NCBI GenBank assembly: GCA_020054495.1
Contig: JAHWGK010000021.1
Coordinates: 1 to 46,163 of the forward strand
DNA: 46,163 nucleotides
Source: Thermoplasmata archaeon
GTDB lineage: Archaea; Thermoplasmatota; E2; DHVEG-1
Reading direction: 5' to 3'
Made by a program: the position numbers and the translations under genes. The notes under the pieces are model-generated. The model saw only the letters and a program-made list of their open reading frames with translations. It was not told where the DNA came from and made no database searches. Of this stretch, positions 31,058 through 39,034 are shown piece by piece (the stretch's first letter is position 1; each line of letters starts with the position of its first letter).

Positions 31058-32299
31058 CTACAGAAATTCTTTATAAATATCTAGAGTTCTCTTTGTAACA
31101 GACTCCCAACTGAATGTTTCAATTACTCTCTGTCGCGCATTTTTACCCATCTGAGTTCCTTTATCTTCTAATTGTAAAACTTGTTTTATGCCCCATGCAA
31201 TGTCGTTTGGTGCAAAAGGATCTATATGAATCCCACACTGTTTATCGCCACTGGGAATAATCTGCTCACGAAAACCATTTGTTCCCCTAGCTCCAACCAC
31301 AGTTGGTTTAGCCATGGACATTGATTCTGTGCAGACAATACCAAATGGTTCGTAAATAGATGGTAAAACCACACTGTCAGCAGCAGCGTAATGAAGAATA
31401 CGTTCTTCTTCATTAATAAATTCTGTTCTAAAAATAATCTTATCCTTTATTCCAAGATTTTCTGATAGTGATTTAAGACCCCATTCTAGGTCTCCAATCC
31501 CCAGGATAACAAGTTTTGTATTAGGAAATTCTTCAAGAACATTAGGCATTGCCTTAACAAGATTGTCAACGCCTTTTACTGTAACAAGTCGCCCTACAAA
31601 AAATAACATGTTTTCATCATTATTGATTCCATATTTTTTTCTAAGTTGCATTTTTTCTTTAATAGATACTTTGTTTGGATCATATTTAGCTGGATCAACA
31701 CCATTCCAACAAACTCTGATTTTATAAGGAGGGAACCCTAGTTTTTCAAGCTCATCTTTCATTGCGTATGAAACGGTTATTACACAATCAGCAACCTGTC
31801 CCCCTTCAAATTCAATATCTTTTATCGCATGAGACCCACGTCCAATTGATCTACCAACCTCTGTTGAATGAACATGAAACATCAAAGGAATGTCTAATTC
31901 TTTTTTTGCAATCATACCACCTATTATGCCCAGCCAATCGTGAGCATCAATTATATCAAAGGATTTTTTTTCATTCCGTACCAGTAAGTTTACAAGTTGA
32001 GACGCGGACATTGTGTTATAGCTAATTACATCTGCAAAAAACTTAAAATGTTGTCCCCAAGAACGAAGTTCATGATCTGCAAAGAGTTGAAATGTCGATG
32101 TTAAATCTAAGGTTTTTGGTCGATATACGTCTATACCATTCCATTTTTCGTAGGTTTTATGTTTGTTATTTTCGTTCAAAGAAAAAACAGTGACTTCATT
32201 ATCAAAATATGCTTGTTTCTGAGTAATTTCAGTTGCAAATGTACCAAGGCCGCCATAGATGACTGGTGGAAATTCCCAGGAAAAATGCACTATATTCAA
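31058..32299 (-). CDS. glycogen-synthase-like glycosyltransferase (GT4/GT5 type)
   Basis: 413 residues from TTG 32299. The opening MNIVHFSWEFPPVIYGGLGTFATE is the classic start of archaeal/bacterial glycogen synthase-like GT-B enzymes. FFVGRLVTVKGVDNLVKAMP and the EX7E region SIYEPFGIVCTESMSMAKPT are donor-site features. I prefer this TTG over ATG 32317 because GAGGAG is 7 bases upstream of it, while the ATG directly abuts its AGGAG. Family and operon context point to glycogen chain elongation; whether the donor is ADP- or UDP-glucose cannot be told. No glucose-1-phosphate nucleotidyltransferase is in the window. Confidence 0.9.
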   Translation of the reverse strand: MNIVHFSWEFPPVIYGGLGTFATEITQKQAYFDNEVTVFSLNENNKHKTYEKWNGIDVYRPKTLDLTSTFQLFADHELRSWGQHFKFFADVISYNTMSASQLVNLLVRNEKKSFDIIDAHDWLGIIGGMIAKKELDIPLMFHVHSTEVGRSIGRGSHAIKDIEFEGGQVADCVITVSYAMKDELEKLGFPPYKIRVCWNGVDPAKYDPNKVSIKEKMQLRKKYGINNDENMLFFVGRLVTVKGVDNLVKAMPNVLEEFPNTKLVILGIGDLEWGLKSLSENLGIKDKIIFRTEFINEEERILHYAAADSVVLPSIYEPFGIVCTESMSMAKPTVVGARGTNGFREQIIPSGDKQCGIHIDPFAPNDIAWGIKQVLQLEDKGTQMGKNARQRVIETFSWESVTKRTLDIYKEFL

Positions 32300-32362
32300 A
32301 TTTGCTCTCCTCAACATCTCCTAAACAAGTATATCTTTAAAAAATGTCTTATTTAATAAAAT

Positions 32363-33544
32363 CTAATCTAATTTCTGTTTTATATCTTGAAGGACGTTCA
32401 TATAATTGATGAACCCATCATAAGGACCGTCATAAGGACTAAAATATGCATGAACATCACCATCTTGAAGACCCTTTGTCGAAACATAGTAAAGATGATC
32501 AGATGTCTGTAGGCGCCGCCAAGTATTTAACATATCCTCATCACCTTTTTCTTTGACCTTTCGCCCAATATTTTTTAGTTCATTAAAACATGCTACTTGC
32601 ATATCATTTCCAAGCCAAGTTGACACATCACGATCCTCATCAGCCCATGAAATTGCCCATGGTGCATCAATCTCGCCAACAGGTTCATATCGTTCAGTGG
32701 CTTCACTAACAGTGACAAAATCTAGATGTTGACGTTTGAACACTTCACCAGGTAAATGACTTAGAAAATCAAAAATTCCAGTATCCTCCCAGTGATGCTC
32801 CCCGAAGGTTTCATAGTCCATAAAAAGATTAACTAAATCTCCTTCGTTATTAGCCATCCAATTAGCATATTTATCAGCTGTTAAGGGATGCCCTGGCCAG
32901 AGTTTAGCTGAAAATCTAAAACCAATATCATCAGAAAGAGTATAGTTTCTAAGAAGAATTTTCAAATCACAATTAACAGGTTTATACAAATAATTTGGAG
33001 AGCGCCAATGAAGTATTTTTTCTGTACCTTCTGTAATAATTCCTTTATAACCCATTTCTGCAACTTTTTTGGCAATACGGTTATCAAAAATAGCTTCAGT
33101 ATTACGAAAAACTCGTGGCTTGTAATTAAACAGATTTTTAATCATCTTCCGGTGCATTCTCACCTGTTCTTCAAACTCATCCATTTCATCATATAAGGAA
33201 GACAAAGAATGATAGTAAGTCTCCTCGATCATATCCACAGAACCAGTTTTAAAAAGCTCCTTGAAACTATCAAGTAATTCAGGTAAAAATTGTTCACAGT
33301 ATTCAACAAATGTGCCAGTAAGACTAAAAGAAACTTTGAATTTGCCATCGAATTCATTTATCAAATTTAGCAACAGATTGTTTGTCGGAAGGTAACATTT
33401 ATTTGCTACTTTTTCAAATATTTCCTGGTTTAACTTGCGATCAAAATATGAGGAATTAGAATTATTGTTTCCGATACGGAAAACTGAAAAACGATTCAAC
33501 CTTATCGGCTGATGAACTTCGAAATAAAGGCAGATGGAGGCCAT
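32363..33544 (-). CDS. GH57 alpha-amylase-type glycoside hydrolase
   Basis: 393 residues of the GH57 (beta/alpha)7 family. Motifs in order: EVHQPIRL (9-16), FSLTGTF, the nucleophile Glu150 in FRNTEAIFDN, and the acid/base Asp243 in MDYETFGEHHW. It matches the archaeal intracellular alpha-amylase/4-alpha-glucanotransferase-like subgroup without a signal peptide, so it should act on cytosolic glycogen or maltodextrin. The start is 1 base from the stop of the upstream transferase gene, so the two are coupled. Branching-enzyme activity, which this locus otherwise lacks, is less likely from the motifs but not excluded. Confidence 0.93.
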   Translation of the reverse strand: MASICLYFEVHQPIRLNRFSVFRIGNNNSNSSYFDRKLNQEIFEKVANKCYLPTNNLLLNLINEFDGKFKVSFSLTGTFVEYCEQFLPELLDSFKELFKTGSVDMIEETYYHSLSSLYDEMDEFEEQVRMHRKMIKNLFNYKPRVFRNTEAIFDNRIAKKVAEMGYKGIITEGTEKILHWRSPNYLYKPVNCDLKILLRNYTLSDDIGFRFSAKLWPGHPLTADKYANWMANNEGDLVNLFMDYETFGEHHWEDTGIFDFLSHLPGEVFKRQHLDFVTVSEATERYEPVGEIDAPWAISWADEDRDVSTWLGNDMQVACFNELKNIGRKVKEKGDEDMLNTWRRLQTSDHLYYVSTKGLQDGDVHAYFSPYDGPYDGFINYMNVLQDIKQKLD

Positions 33545-33545
33545 A

Positions 33546-34676
33546 TTAAAGAACCCCGCTATAAACGTCTATTGTTTTGTCTGCGACACGATCCCATGTA
33601 AACAACTCAATTTCACGCTTACCCTCCCGGGCAAGAGTTCTACGCAACGGATCGTATCTTAGCAGAGAGATAATTTTATTAGCCATCTCATCAGTATCCC
33701 AGAAATCTATTTGTAGACAATTAGAAAAAGCTTCAGAAAAACCAGCAGTCTTCGAAGCAATAGTAGGAGTTCCTGCAGAAATAGCTTCAAGAGCAGTTAT
33801 ACCAAAAGGCTCACTAACAGATGGCATAACATACACGCTGGAAATTCCATAAATATGGTTAACTTCATCTTCAGTCAAACGACCCGTGAAAATGACCTTA
33901 TCAGAAATACCCATATCAAGAGACTGATTAATTAAACGAGGCAACATATCACCAGAACCAGCAACAACAAAACGTGCGTCAGGTTCATAATCCAACACTT
34001 TTCCAGCTGCTCGAAGGAAAAACTCAGCTCCTTTTTGAATAGTAAGCCTACCTAAGAACAAAACAATCTCCTGTTTACGACCCTCAGAAATTGGATAGAC
34101 AGCATTATGGATGACACTGATTTTATTAGGGTTAATACCATATTTTTCAGTAATAACTCGCTTTGTGAAATGACTTACAGCAATAATCCTATCGGCGTTT
34201 TCCATTCCCTCTCGTTCAATGTCGATAAACCATTTATTTGGATATAGCCATCCAGATCGATCATACTCAGTTGAGTGAACAGTAAGAATAAGAGGAATAC
34301 TCATGCTCTCCTTCAAGGCTATACCTGCTTTCATTGTAAGCCAGTCATGACAATGAACTGCATCATATTTGCCTTTTAATTTTACATTTTCTTTTACTCT
34401 TGCAACAACAAGATCATTATATCTGTAAACCGCATCATAAAACATACCAGCAATTTCCTTACTGTCTGGCCGGTCATAAGGAAATATCTCAGTTTCTCCA
34501 ACCTCTTTTATTATCAAATTTGGTTTGTCACTACTAGTACTATGTTTGGTTTTTGGCATATAAAAATCTACTTTTACGTTTTTATCTGCTAGACTACGGG
34601 TAAGTCCATAGCAATGAGTAGCAAGACCACCTGCTTTGAACGGTGGATATTCCCAGCCAATCATTGCTATTTTCAT
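33546..34676 (-). CDS. glycogen-synthase-like GT4 glycosyltransferase
   Basis: 376 residues. MKIAMIGWEYPPFKAGGLATHCYGL is the acceptor/donor loop of starch/glycogen synthase-like enzymes. LFLGRLTIQKGAEFFLRAA, FVAGSGDM and SVSEPFGITALEAISAGTPT supply the donor site and the EX7E pair. It is the first gene of the minus-strand glycogen operon. Having two such enzymes suggests division of labour, for example priming or maltose-1-phosphate synthesis versus elongation (inference). A small ATACC-GAAA-GGTAT hairpin lies 20-33 bases upstream of the ATG. Confidence 0.9.
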   Translation of the reverse strand: MKIAMIGWEYPPFKAGGLATHCYGLTRSLADKNVKVDFYMPKTKHSTSSDKPNLIIKEVGETEIFPYDRPDSKEIAGMFYDAVYRYNDLVVARVKENVKLKGKYDAVHCHDWLTMKAGIALKESMSIPLILTVHSTEYDRSGWLYPNKWFIDIEREGMENADRIIAVSHFTKRVITEKYGINPNKISVIHNAVYPISEGRKQEIVLFLGRLTIQKGAEFFLRAAGKVLDYEPDARFVVAGSGDMLPRLINQSLDMGISDKVIFTGRLTEDEVNHIYGISSVYVMPSVSEPFGITALEAISAGTPTIASKTAGFSEAFSNCLQIDFWDTDEMANKIISLLRYDPLRRTLAREGKREIELFTWDRVADKTIDVYSGVL

Positions 34677-34791
34677 TTATCTCTCCTTAATTCTTATACC
34701 GAAAGGTATCTACACTGATTAAGGTCTTTGTATTTTGACCCAAGCTTTTTTCCTCTCATCTTTTTGTTAATAATTAATTCTTTATTCCTAA

Positions 34792-35184
34792 TTATTTCAA
34801 ATTGTATCTGTGTTTTTCATCGATATAGATTTTTTCTTCTCGTGCAAGCCAACCTAAAGTACAATGAACCTTATTATCATCAAGATTAGATAGCCTTTTT
34901 ATCGTTATAAAGTCAGCATCTCCCCATATGTCAAGTATCTTCCAAACTTTACCAGCATTAGTTCCTATCTCAGATTCTAAATTTGTATTATCAAGTTTAT
35001 AACAATCCTTATCTTTTTTAGTTATCTTATTTTCTCTAGCAAGCCAACCAAGACCTGCATGAAAATCAACTTCATCAAGTTTAGTTGTCTCAAGAATTTT
35101 ATCTTTTTTAAGACAACCTTTTTTGCTTAGAACCTGCCAAATCTTGCCTGCACTCTCACCAAACGTAGTTTTCAGGTCCCTCAC
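34792..35184 (-). CDS. tandem winged-helix protein (two DUF2582 domains)
   Basis: 130 residues made of two copies of the same ~60-residue winged-helix domain. Each has the pattern (I/A)G-x2-AGKVW-x2-L, then a short helix pair, then LGWLAREEKI: residues ~8-65 (AGKIWQVL ... AGLGWLARENKI) and ~72-130 (AGKVWKIL ... CTLGWLAREEKI). The family (DUF2582, winged helix) is usually a single domain; the duplication could make an intramolecular dimer that binds DNA. GTG start with GGAGGT 7 bases upstream and TTATATAAAA at 35215-35224. Function unknown; it precedes the glycogen operon on the same strand. Confidence 0.85.
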   Translation of the reverse strand: MRDLKTTFGESAGKIWQVLSKKGCLKKDKILETTKLDEVDFHAGLGWLARENKITKKDKDCYKLDNTNLESEIGTNAGKVWKILDIWGDADFITIKRLSNLDDNKVHCTLGWLAREEKIYIDEKHRYNLK

Positions 35185-35311
35185 GCTTAAACCTCCAATG
35201 TTTAAAGTGTATTATTTTATATAATATAAGCCTATCTAAAATAAATAAATTTAACAATTGTGACATTATATTAAAATTTAAAAATCCGCTTTATTCTTAG
35301 AATAACTTTTA

Positions 35312-35385
35312 CGGGCTTGAGGGGATTCGAACCCCTGGCCAATCGGTTAAGAGCCGATTGCTCTGCCTAGCTGAGCTACAAGCCC
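35312..35385 (-). tRNA. tRNA-Lys (anticodon CTT)
   Basis: Cloverleaf on the minus strand. Acceptor GGGCTTG pairs perfectly with CAAGCCC, discriminator G; D-arm GCTC/GAGC; anticodon stem ATCGG/CCGAT around loop CTCTTAA (CTT); T-arm AGGGG-TTCGAAT-CCCCT. No intron, no encoded CCA. A TATA-like CTTTAAAATC lies near 35431-35441, inside the presumed island. The 24 bases of its 5' end (35362-35385) are repeated exactly at 36580-36603. Confidence 0.97.
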
Positions 35386-35481
35386 CCTACAGGAGTAAGC
35401 TCCAAGTGGAAAGGGTCTAACGGCTCTAGGATTTTAAAGATTGTGGTAATAAAAATTAAGTTAGAAACATACCAATAGGCA

Positions 35482-36096
35482 TCAAGGTTTAGATAACCAA
35501 ATCGTTATTTTTCTAAGAGAAACATCGTTTTCTCTTAAAATATTTTCAAGTTCCCATGACATTTTTTCAGGTATCAATATAGATGCTATTCCTATTCGCA
35601 AACCTCCAAATTTTTCAACCAATCCTTTTTGTTCTCTCTCATAAATTTTGCTTTTGTATTTTTTCTTTGTTTTTATACCATATAATAGTCGTTTTATTTT
35701 CATTTTTTTTGAGTGGTCAAGATTACTGAGATTAAATTTAATAATCTCATATGGTTCAAGTTCCAGTTGCTTAATGGAAGCATCGGGAGTCTTTCCAAAA
35801 ACTATAATTCCTTCTCTAAGTAAAGTTTCAATAAACTGTCGATCCAAATTTTTAAAAGAAGATTCTGTAAACACTAAATTGATATTTTTGTCATATTTTT
35901 TTTCAAGATCAAGTATTTTGTTTGATATATTGCTTTTTGCATTCTCATTTTTTAGTATAATACAAATATCGAGATCACTTTCTTTTCCTGCTTGATCTCT
36001 TGCAACTGATCCAAATATTATTACTGTTTCTATTTCTGAATAATTTTTGGAAATTTTTTTAATTTCGTCTATTAACTCATCCACTTTTTTACTCAT
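35482..36096 (-). CDS. MNT-type nucleotidyltransferase (antitoxin of HEPN/MNT pair)
   Basis: 204 residues. The minimal nucleotidyltransferase signature is intact: G29-S30, ten residues, then D41-L-D43 (FGSVARDQAGKESDLDICII). In HEPN/MNT toxin-antitoxin pairs this protein neutralises the HEPN RNase, in studied cases by adding AMP units to it. It is longer than the ~100-residue minimal MNT, with a basic C-terminal half of unknown role. It overlaps the HEPN gene by 8 bases and is the second gene of the pair. Confidence 0.85.
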   Translation of the reverse strand: MSKKVDELIDEIKKISKNYSEIETVIIFGSVARDQAGKESDLDICIILKNENAKSNISNKILDLEKKYDKNINLVFTESSFKNLDRQFIETLLREGIIVFGKTPDASIKQLELEPYEIIKFNLSNLDHSKKMKIKRLLYGIKTKKKYKSKIYEREQKGLVEKFGGLRIGIASILIPEKMSWELENILRENDVSLRKITIWLSKP

Positions 36097-36466
36097 TTAT
36101 GTCTTCACCTAATTTTTCAAGGCATATTTTTTCAATTGCTTTGTAGCAAGTTTTCACATTTTCCATATCAGTTTCAGTCCACGAAAAACCATATGCAAAT
36201 TTTGGCCGGAGTTGATTCTCAATTTTTTGAAAATTTTTCCATATGCCATCAGTGTTATTTTTAAAAATAAACTCATTTTTAGTTAGCATTGATCGTAAAT
36301 GCTGATGTTTATTGACATGAACTCTTTCTTGAGCCGCACAAGATTCTATTAAATGGTAAGCAGAGAGAAAATAAGCTTCTACACGAGTTCCTTCAAAATT
36401 ATTAATGTTTTCGGCATCATTTTTGAATTTTTCATATAGTTTGAAATGATTTTCTTTACTACCCAC
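36089..36466 (-). CDS. HEPN-like protein (putative RNase toxin of HEPN/MNT pair)
   Basis: 125 residues, all-helical, with GTG start. The partner gene (MNT with GSX10DXD) and the 8-base overlap identify the pair. Possible catalytic residues are R-x5-H (RVHVNKH, about 48-54) or a later arginine-containing segment (LRPKFAYG); the classical RX4-6H position cannot be assigned with certainty, so it may be a divergent or inactive HEPN. A palindrome spans the TATA region about 20 bases upstream and another lies 39 bases further, suggesting autoregulation. Confidence 0.65.
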   Translation of the reverse strand: MGSKENHFKLYEKFKNDAENINNFEGTRVEAYFLSAYHLIESCAAQERVHVNKHQHLRSMLTKNEFIFKNNTDGIWKNFQKIENQLRPKFAYGFSWTETDMENVKTCYKAIEKICLEKLGEDINE

Positions 36467-36475
36467 ATCATCACA

Positions 36476-36496
36476 TTCGTAATATTATATAACGAA
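36476..36496. promoter_or_regulatory. HEPN/MNT promoter with imperfect palindrome (site 1)
   Basis: TTCGTAATATTATATAACGAA is a near-perfect inverted repeat overlapping the TTATATAA TATA box, about 20-25 bases before the GTG, so the mRNA is probably leaderless and a protein bound here would block TBP. Confidence 0.6.
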
Positions 36497-36513
36497 AGCA
36501 GGTATTTAAATCT

Positions 36514-36536
36514 TTTCGTTATATTATATAACGAAA
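36514..36536. promoter_or_regulatory. perfect palindrome upstream of HEPN/MNT (site 2)
   Basis: Perfect inverted repeat with 11-bp arms around a single T (outer arms TTTCGTTATAT and ATATAACGAAA). It shares its core with site 1; the site centres are 39 bases apart. Likely second operator. Confidence 0.6.
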
Positions 36537-36579
36537 TATTTTCTAAAATTTAACAGAAGAGCAGATTGAAGTTGTTTGT

Positions 36580-36603
36580 TCTGCCTAGCTGAGCTACAAG
36601 CCC
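36580..36603 (-). repeat. displaced 5' fragment of tRNA-Lys (direct repeat of 35362-35385)
   Basis: 24 bases identical to the 5' half of tRNA-Lys, ending exactly at the mature tRNA 5' end. Weaker similarity continues toward the anticodon arm (AGAGCAGATTG against AGAGCCGATTG), interrupted by extra bases, then stops. There is no T-arm, so it is not a functional tRNA. Together with the intact tRNA it brackets the HEPN/MNT pair like the two attachment sites of an integrated element. Confidence 0.8.
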
Positions 36604-36639
36604 AAAACAAGAGAGACGCAAGAAATTAAATGATATTTA

Positions 36640-37305
36640 TTAATCTTTTTCTTCAATTTTTTTAATCTCTGATTTTTTAACTTTTGATAGATATTTAGCA
36701 TCAATGCCATCTGTTATATACACATCTTTACCGGCATGGTATATTTTCAGACCGGCTTTTTTTGCTTTTTTGCCATCGATTTTTAAAATAAGTGGAGCTT
36801 CAGTTCTAACCTTTCCCGCTTCTATTGCTTTTTCTACACTGCCGCTAAGATGTACTTTTTTTCGATCTGTCGGGTGAAGGCCGCCCTCAATTACCATATC
36901 TGCCTCCTCTTCAGTTACTGGGTAATAGAATTCATCTAATTCAGCTAATGGGAGATCATCAGGGCTTACTTCTATAGTGTGACCATACGTCGCTCTTACC
37001 ATGCCACCATCAATTTGATATCTACCTCGAGGGTCAGTAGCTGCTAAAGCTTCAATATGGTGAACGCGCAGCCAATTGAAACCAGATCTTGCTGTACCTA
37101 TAGCATCAATCAAAGAAGAAATGTCTACCCATCCTTTTCCATCCATCATTAATCCAAGTTTTTCGGGGAAGTGACGAAGTGCACCTGCAATAATACGGCT
37201 TAAAGAGTTAAGCTCATTTTCATTCATTAAAAACTTGCCATTCTTATTACAAGTAGGACACAATTCTCCCCGATAATATCCATGTTCTTCACATTCAGAT
37301 AACAT
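36640..37305 (-). CDS. kptA: RNA 2'-phosphotransferase
   Basis: 221 residues, NAD-dependent enzyme of the Tpt1/KptA family that removes a 2'-phosphate from RNA. SRIIAGALRHFPEKLGLMMDGKGWVDISSLI and the NAD/phosphate region DPRGRYQIDGGMVRATYGHT are diagnostic, with LHPTDRKKVHLS further on. The N-terminus carries a small zinc-knuckle (C5, H8, C16, C19), common in archaeal members. Its natural substrate in archaea is unresolved, since archaeal tRNA splicing does not leave a 2'-phosphate in the plant/fungal manner. It is just upstream of the broken tRNA copy. Confidence 0.93.
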   Translation of the reverse strand: MLSECEEHGYYRGELCPTCNKNGKFLMNENELNSLSRIIAGALRHFPEKLGLMMDGKGWVDISSLIDAIGTARSGFNWLRVHHIEALAATDPRGRYQIDGGMVRATYGHTIEVSPDDLPLAELDEFYYPVTEEEADMVIEGGLHPTDRKKVHLSGSVEKAIEAGKVRTEAPLILKIDGKKAKKAGLKIYHAGKDVYITDGIDAKYLSKVKKSEIKKIEEKD

Positions 37306-37379
37306 ATTTCCATGCTCGTAATCTAAATATTAAGTATAAATTTTTGTACTAATTCGCTATTACATGACTTGGTGAATTT

Positions 37380-38072
37380 TTGGAAAGAGAGGAGCTTAAG
37401 AAACTAGCAGGTGAAAAAGCAGTTGAACATATAGAAGACGGCATGGTCGTTGGACTTGGCACTGGTTCCACTGTAGAATATACTTTAAGAAAACTTGGAG
37501 AGCTTGTTAGGGATGGACTAAAAATAAAAGGCATTCCAACATCTGTTCATACAAAAAAAATTGCACAAGAGGAAAAAATACCTTTGACAACTCTTGAAGA
37601 AAATCCAGTAATTGATGTAACCATTGATGGAGCAGATGAGGTCGACTCGGATATAAATCTCATTAAAGGTGGAGGTGGTGCTCTAGTTCGTGAAAAAATT
37701 ATTGCATTTAACTCAAAAAAAGTAATTATTGTTATTGATGATTCAAAGGTTGTAAAGTGTTTAGGAATTGATTTTCCATTACCTGTGGAGGTTGTAAAGT
37801 TTGGTTGGACTTCTACCAAAAAGACTCTTGAAAAGCTCGATTGTAATATTGAATTGAGACAAGTTATGGGGAATGAGCCATTTATTACAGATAATTCAAA
37901 TTATATTTTGGATTGTGAATTTGAAAGAATTCTGGAACCTGAACAGCTCGAGATTGATATAAACAATATTCCCGGTGTCGTAGAAAATGGTTTATTTATT
38001 GACTTAGTTAATGAAGTTATAGTTGGTGGTAAACAGGGCATTTTAACTCTGGATAAAGAATCTGTTGTTTAA
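37380..38072 (+). CDS. rpiA: ribose-5-phosphate isomerase A
   Basis: 230 residues. It interconverts ribulose-5-phosphate and ribose-5-phosphate for nucleotide synthesis. Family motifs: VGLGTGSTVEYTLRKL, IDGADEVD, LIKGGGGALVREKI and PLPVEVVKFGW, with the usual full length. Start is TTG, supported by GGTGA 4 bases upstream and a TATA-like AGTATAAAT about 45 bases upstream. The stop is 2 bases before the next gene, so the two form an operon. Confidence 0.96.
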   Translation: MEREELKKLAGEKAVEHIEDGMVVGLGTGSTVEYTLRKLGELVRDGLKIKGIPTSVHTKKIAQEEKIPLTTLEENPVIDVTIDGADEVDSDINLIKGGGGALVREKIIAFNSKKVIIVIDDSKVVKCLGIDFPLPVEVVKFGWTSTKKTLEKLDCNIELRQVMGNEPFITDNSNYILDCEFERILEPEQLEIDINNIPGVVENGLFIDLVNEVIVGGKQGILTLDKESVV

Positions 38073-38074
38073 AT

Positions 38075-38752
38075 ATGGTAAAAGTAGCAGAAAAAATAAA
38101 AAATACTAAGAAAAAAATTAATTCTCTTGATTTTGATGCTCATTGGTATAGACGTGTGTTTCATGCATTTGGAGTTTCTTTTTTATTTTACTACATGTTA
38201 CCAAATGAAGATTGGATAAATCTATTAAAAATTTGGGTACCACCTATCATTGTAGTAATTGCTGTTGTTTTAGAGATTCTCAGATTGAAAGGTAAAATTA
38301 GTAGTAATCATTTTTTTGGACTTAGGCTGTATGAAAAAAACAGGATTGGAAGTTATGTGTTTTTTGCAGTTGCAATACTTATTTTACTAAGGTTTTTTCC
38401 TCAAGAAATTGCAATACCATGTATACTATGTGCGTGTCTTGCAGATCCAATTATGGGTGAAGTAAGGCATCGTTTCGGAATGAAATATGTATACGTTTTT
38501 GGTTTCTTAATGTGTATGTTTTTCTTTATGGTTGCTTGGTATAAAGCAGATGTTAGGTTGATGCTTTTAGTATCCATTGTAGGCGCTTTTGGCGCTGTCA
38601 TTGGCGAGACAAAGAAATTCTGGTGGCTGGACGATGATTTTATGATCCAGATACTTCCTGCTGCGTTGTTGTTAATTATTTGGATTATTGTACCATATTT
38701 TGGATTTAGTCATCCCGAACCAATTATTTATCAAAGTATTATGCCATGGTGA
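38075..38752 (+). CDS. dolichol kinase / CDP-type integral membrane protein
   Basis: 225 residues with about 6-7 transmembrane helices. The LADPIMGEVRHRFGMK loop resembles the CTP-binding D-x-x-x-G...G motif of the SEC59/dolichol kinase and phosphatidate cytidylyltransferase superfamily, and the N-terminal RRVFHAFGVSFLFYY resembles the conserved R(K)xxH start. If correct it would phosphorylate a polyprenol to supply lipid carrier for glycan assembly. It starts 2 bases after rpiA. The exact activity is uncertain. Confidence 0.65.
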   Translation: MVKVAEKIKNTKKKINSLDFDAHWYRRVFHAFGVSFLFYYMLPNEDWINLLKIWVPPIIVVIAVVLEILRLKGKISSNHFFGLRLYEKNRIGSYVFFAVAILILLRFFPQEIAIPCILCACLADPIMGEVRHRFGMKYVYVFGFLMCMFFFMVAWYKADVRLMLLVSIVGAFGAVIGETKKFWWLDDDFMIQILPAALLLIIWIIVPYFGFSHPEPIIYQSIMPW

Positions 38753-38759
38753 AGAAAAT

Positions 38760-39029
38760 ATGAATAAACAGAAAATGCAATATATGAAAAAAGAAAAAGT
38801 CTATACAAAAATTATCAGAACAGAAATTTTGTTTACACCTTTACTTGTCGTTTTACCTTTTATAGTTGGTGTTTTATTGATAAATGACTGGTATACTAGA
38901 GGGTTTTCCGTGAATAATCCAGCATTTAACAGCGAACTTATTCTTGGAATTATTATTTTAGTTGGAAATATCATTTTTGACATACCTTTTATTAAATCTT
39001 TAAAAGCGCTTTCAAAGAAAAAAATTTGA
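38760..39029 (+). CDS. small two-helix membrane protein
   Basis: 89 residues, not recognised. A basic N-terminus (about 25 residues rich in Lys) is followed by two hydrophobic segments (roughly 30-47 and 65-80). ATG 38760 is chosen because GGTGA sits 7 bases upstream, overlapping the stop codon of the preceding gene; this indicates translational coupling. Probably the third gene of the rpiA operon. Confidence 0.7.
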   Translation: MNKQKMQYMKKEKVYTKIIRTEILFTPLLVVLPFIVGVLLINDWYTRGFSVNNPAFNSELILGIIILVGNIIFDIPFIKSLKALSKKKI

Positions 39030-39034
39030 GGATT

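Larger units (their letters stand above)
35386..36603. mobile_element. putative tRNA-Lys-associated mini-island carrying HEPN/MNT
   Basis: About 1.2 kb between the intact tRNA-Lys and its broken 5' copy. It contains the HEPN/MNT pair, its operators, and the present promoter of tRNA-Lys. No integrase or transposase is present. The layout fits integration into the tRNA 5' half, with the incoming DNA restoring the gene and pushing the old 5' end away; partial tandem duplication is the alternative. Confidence 0.5.

Noticed and set aside
34696..34709. ATACC-GAAA-GGTAT hairpin upstream of the GT4 gene as a riboswitch
   Set aside because: A single 5-bp stem with a tetraloop is too simple; at most it is a local leader hairpin.
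36472..36540. The repeated palindromes as a CRISPR remnant
   Set aside because: There are only two copies, one imperfect, with a single 17-base gap. No leader or cas gene is present, and the location over a promoter favours operators.
36541..36610. A second, intron-containing tRNA-Lys
   Set aside because: Only the 5' half matches. The D-stem has a mismatch, no anticodon stem can form and there is no T-arm.
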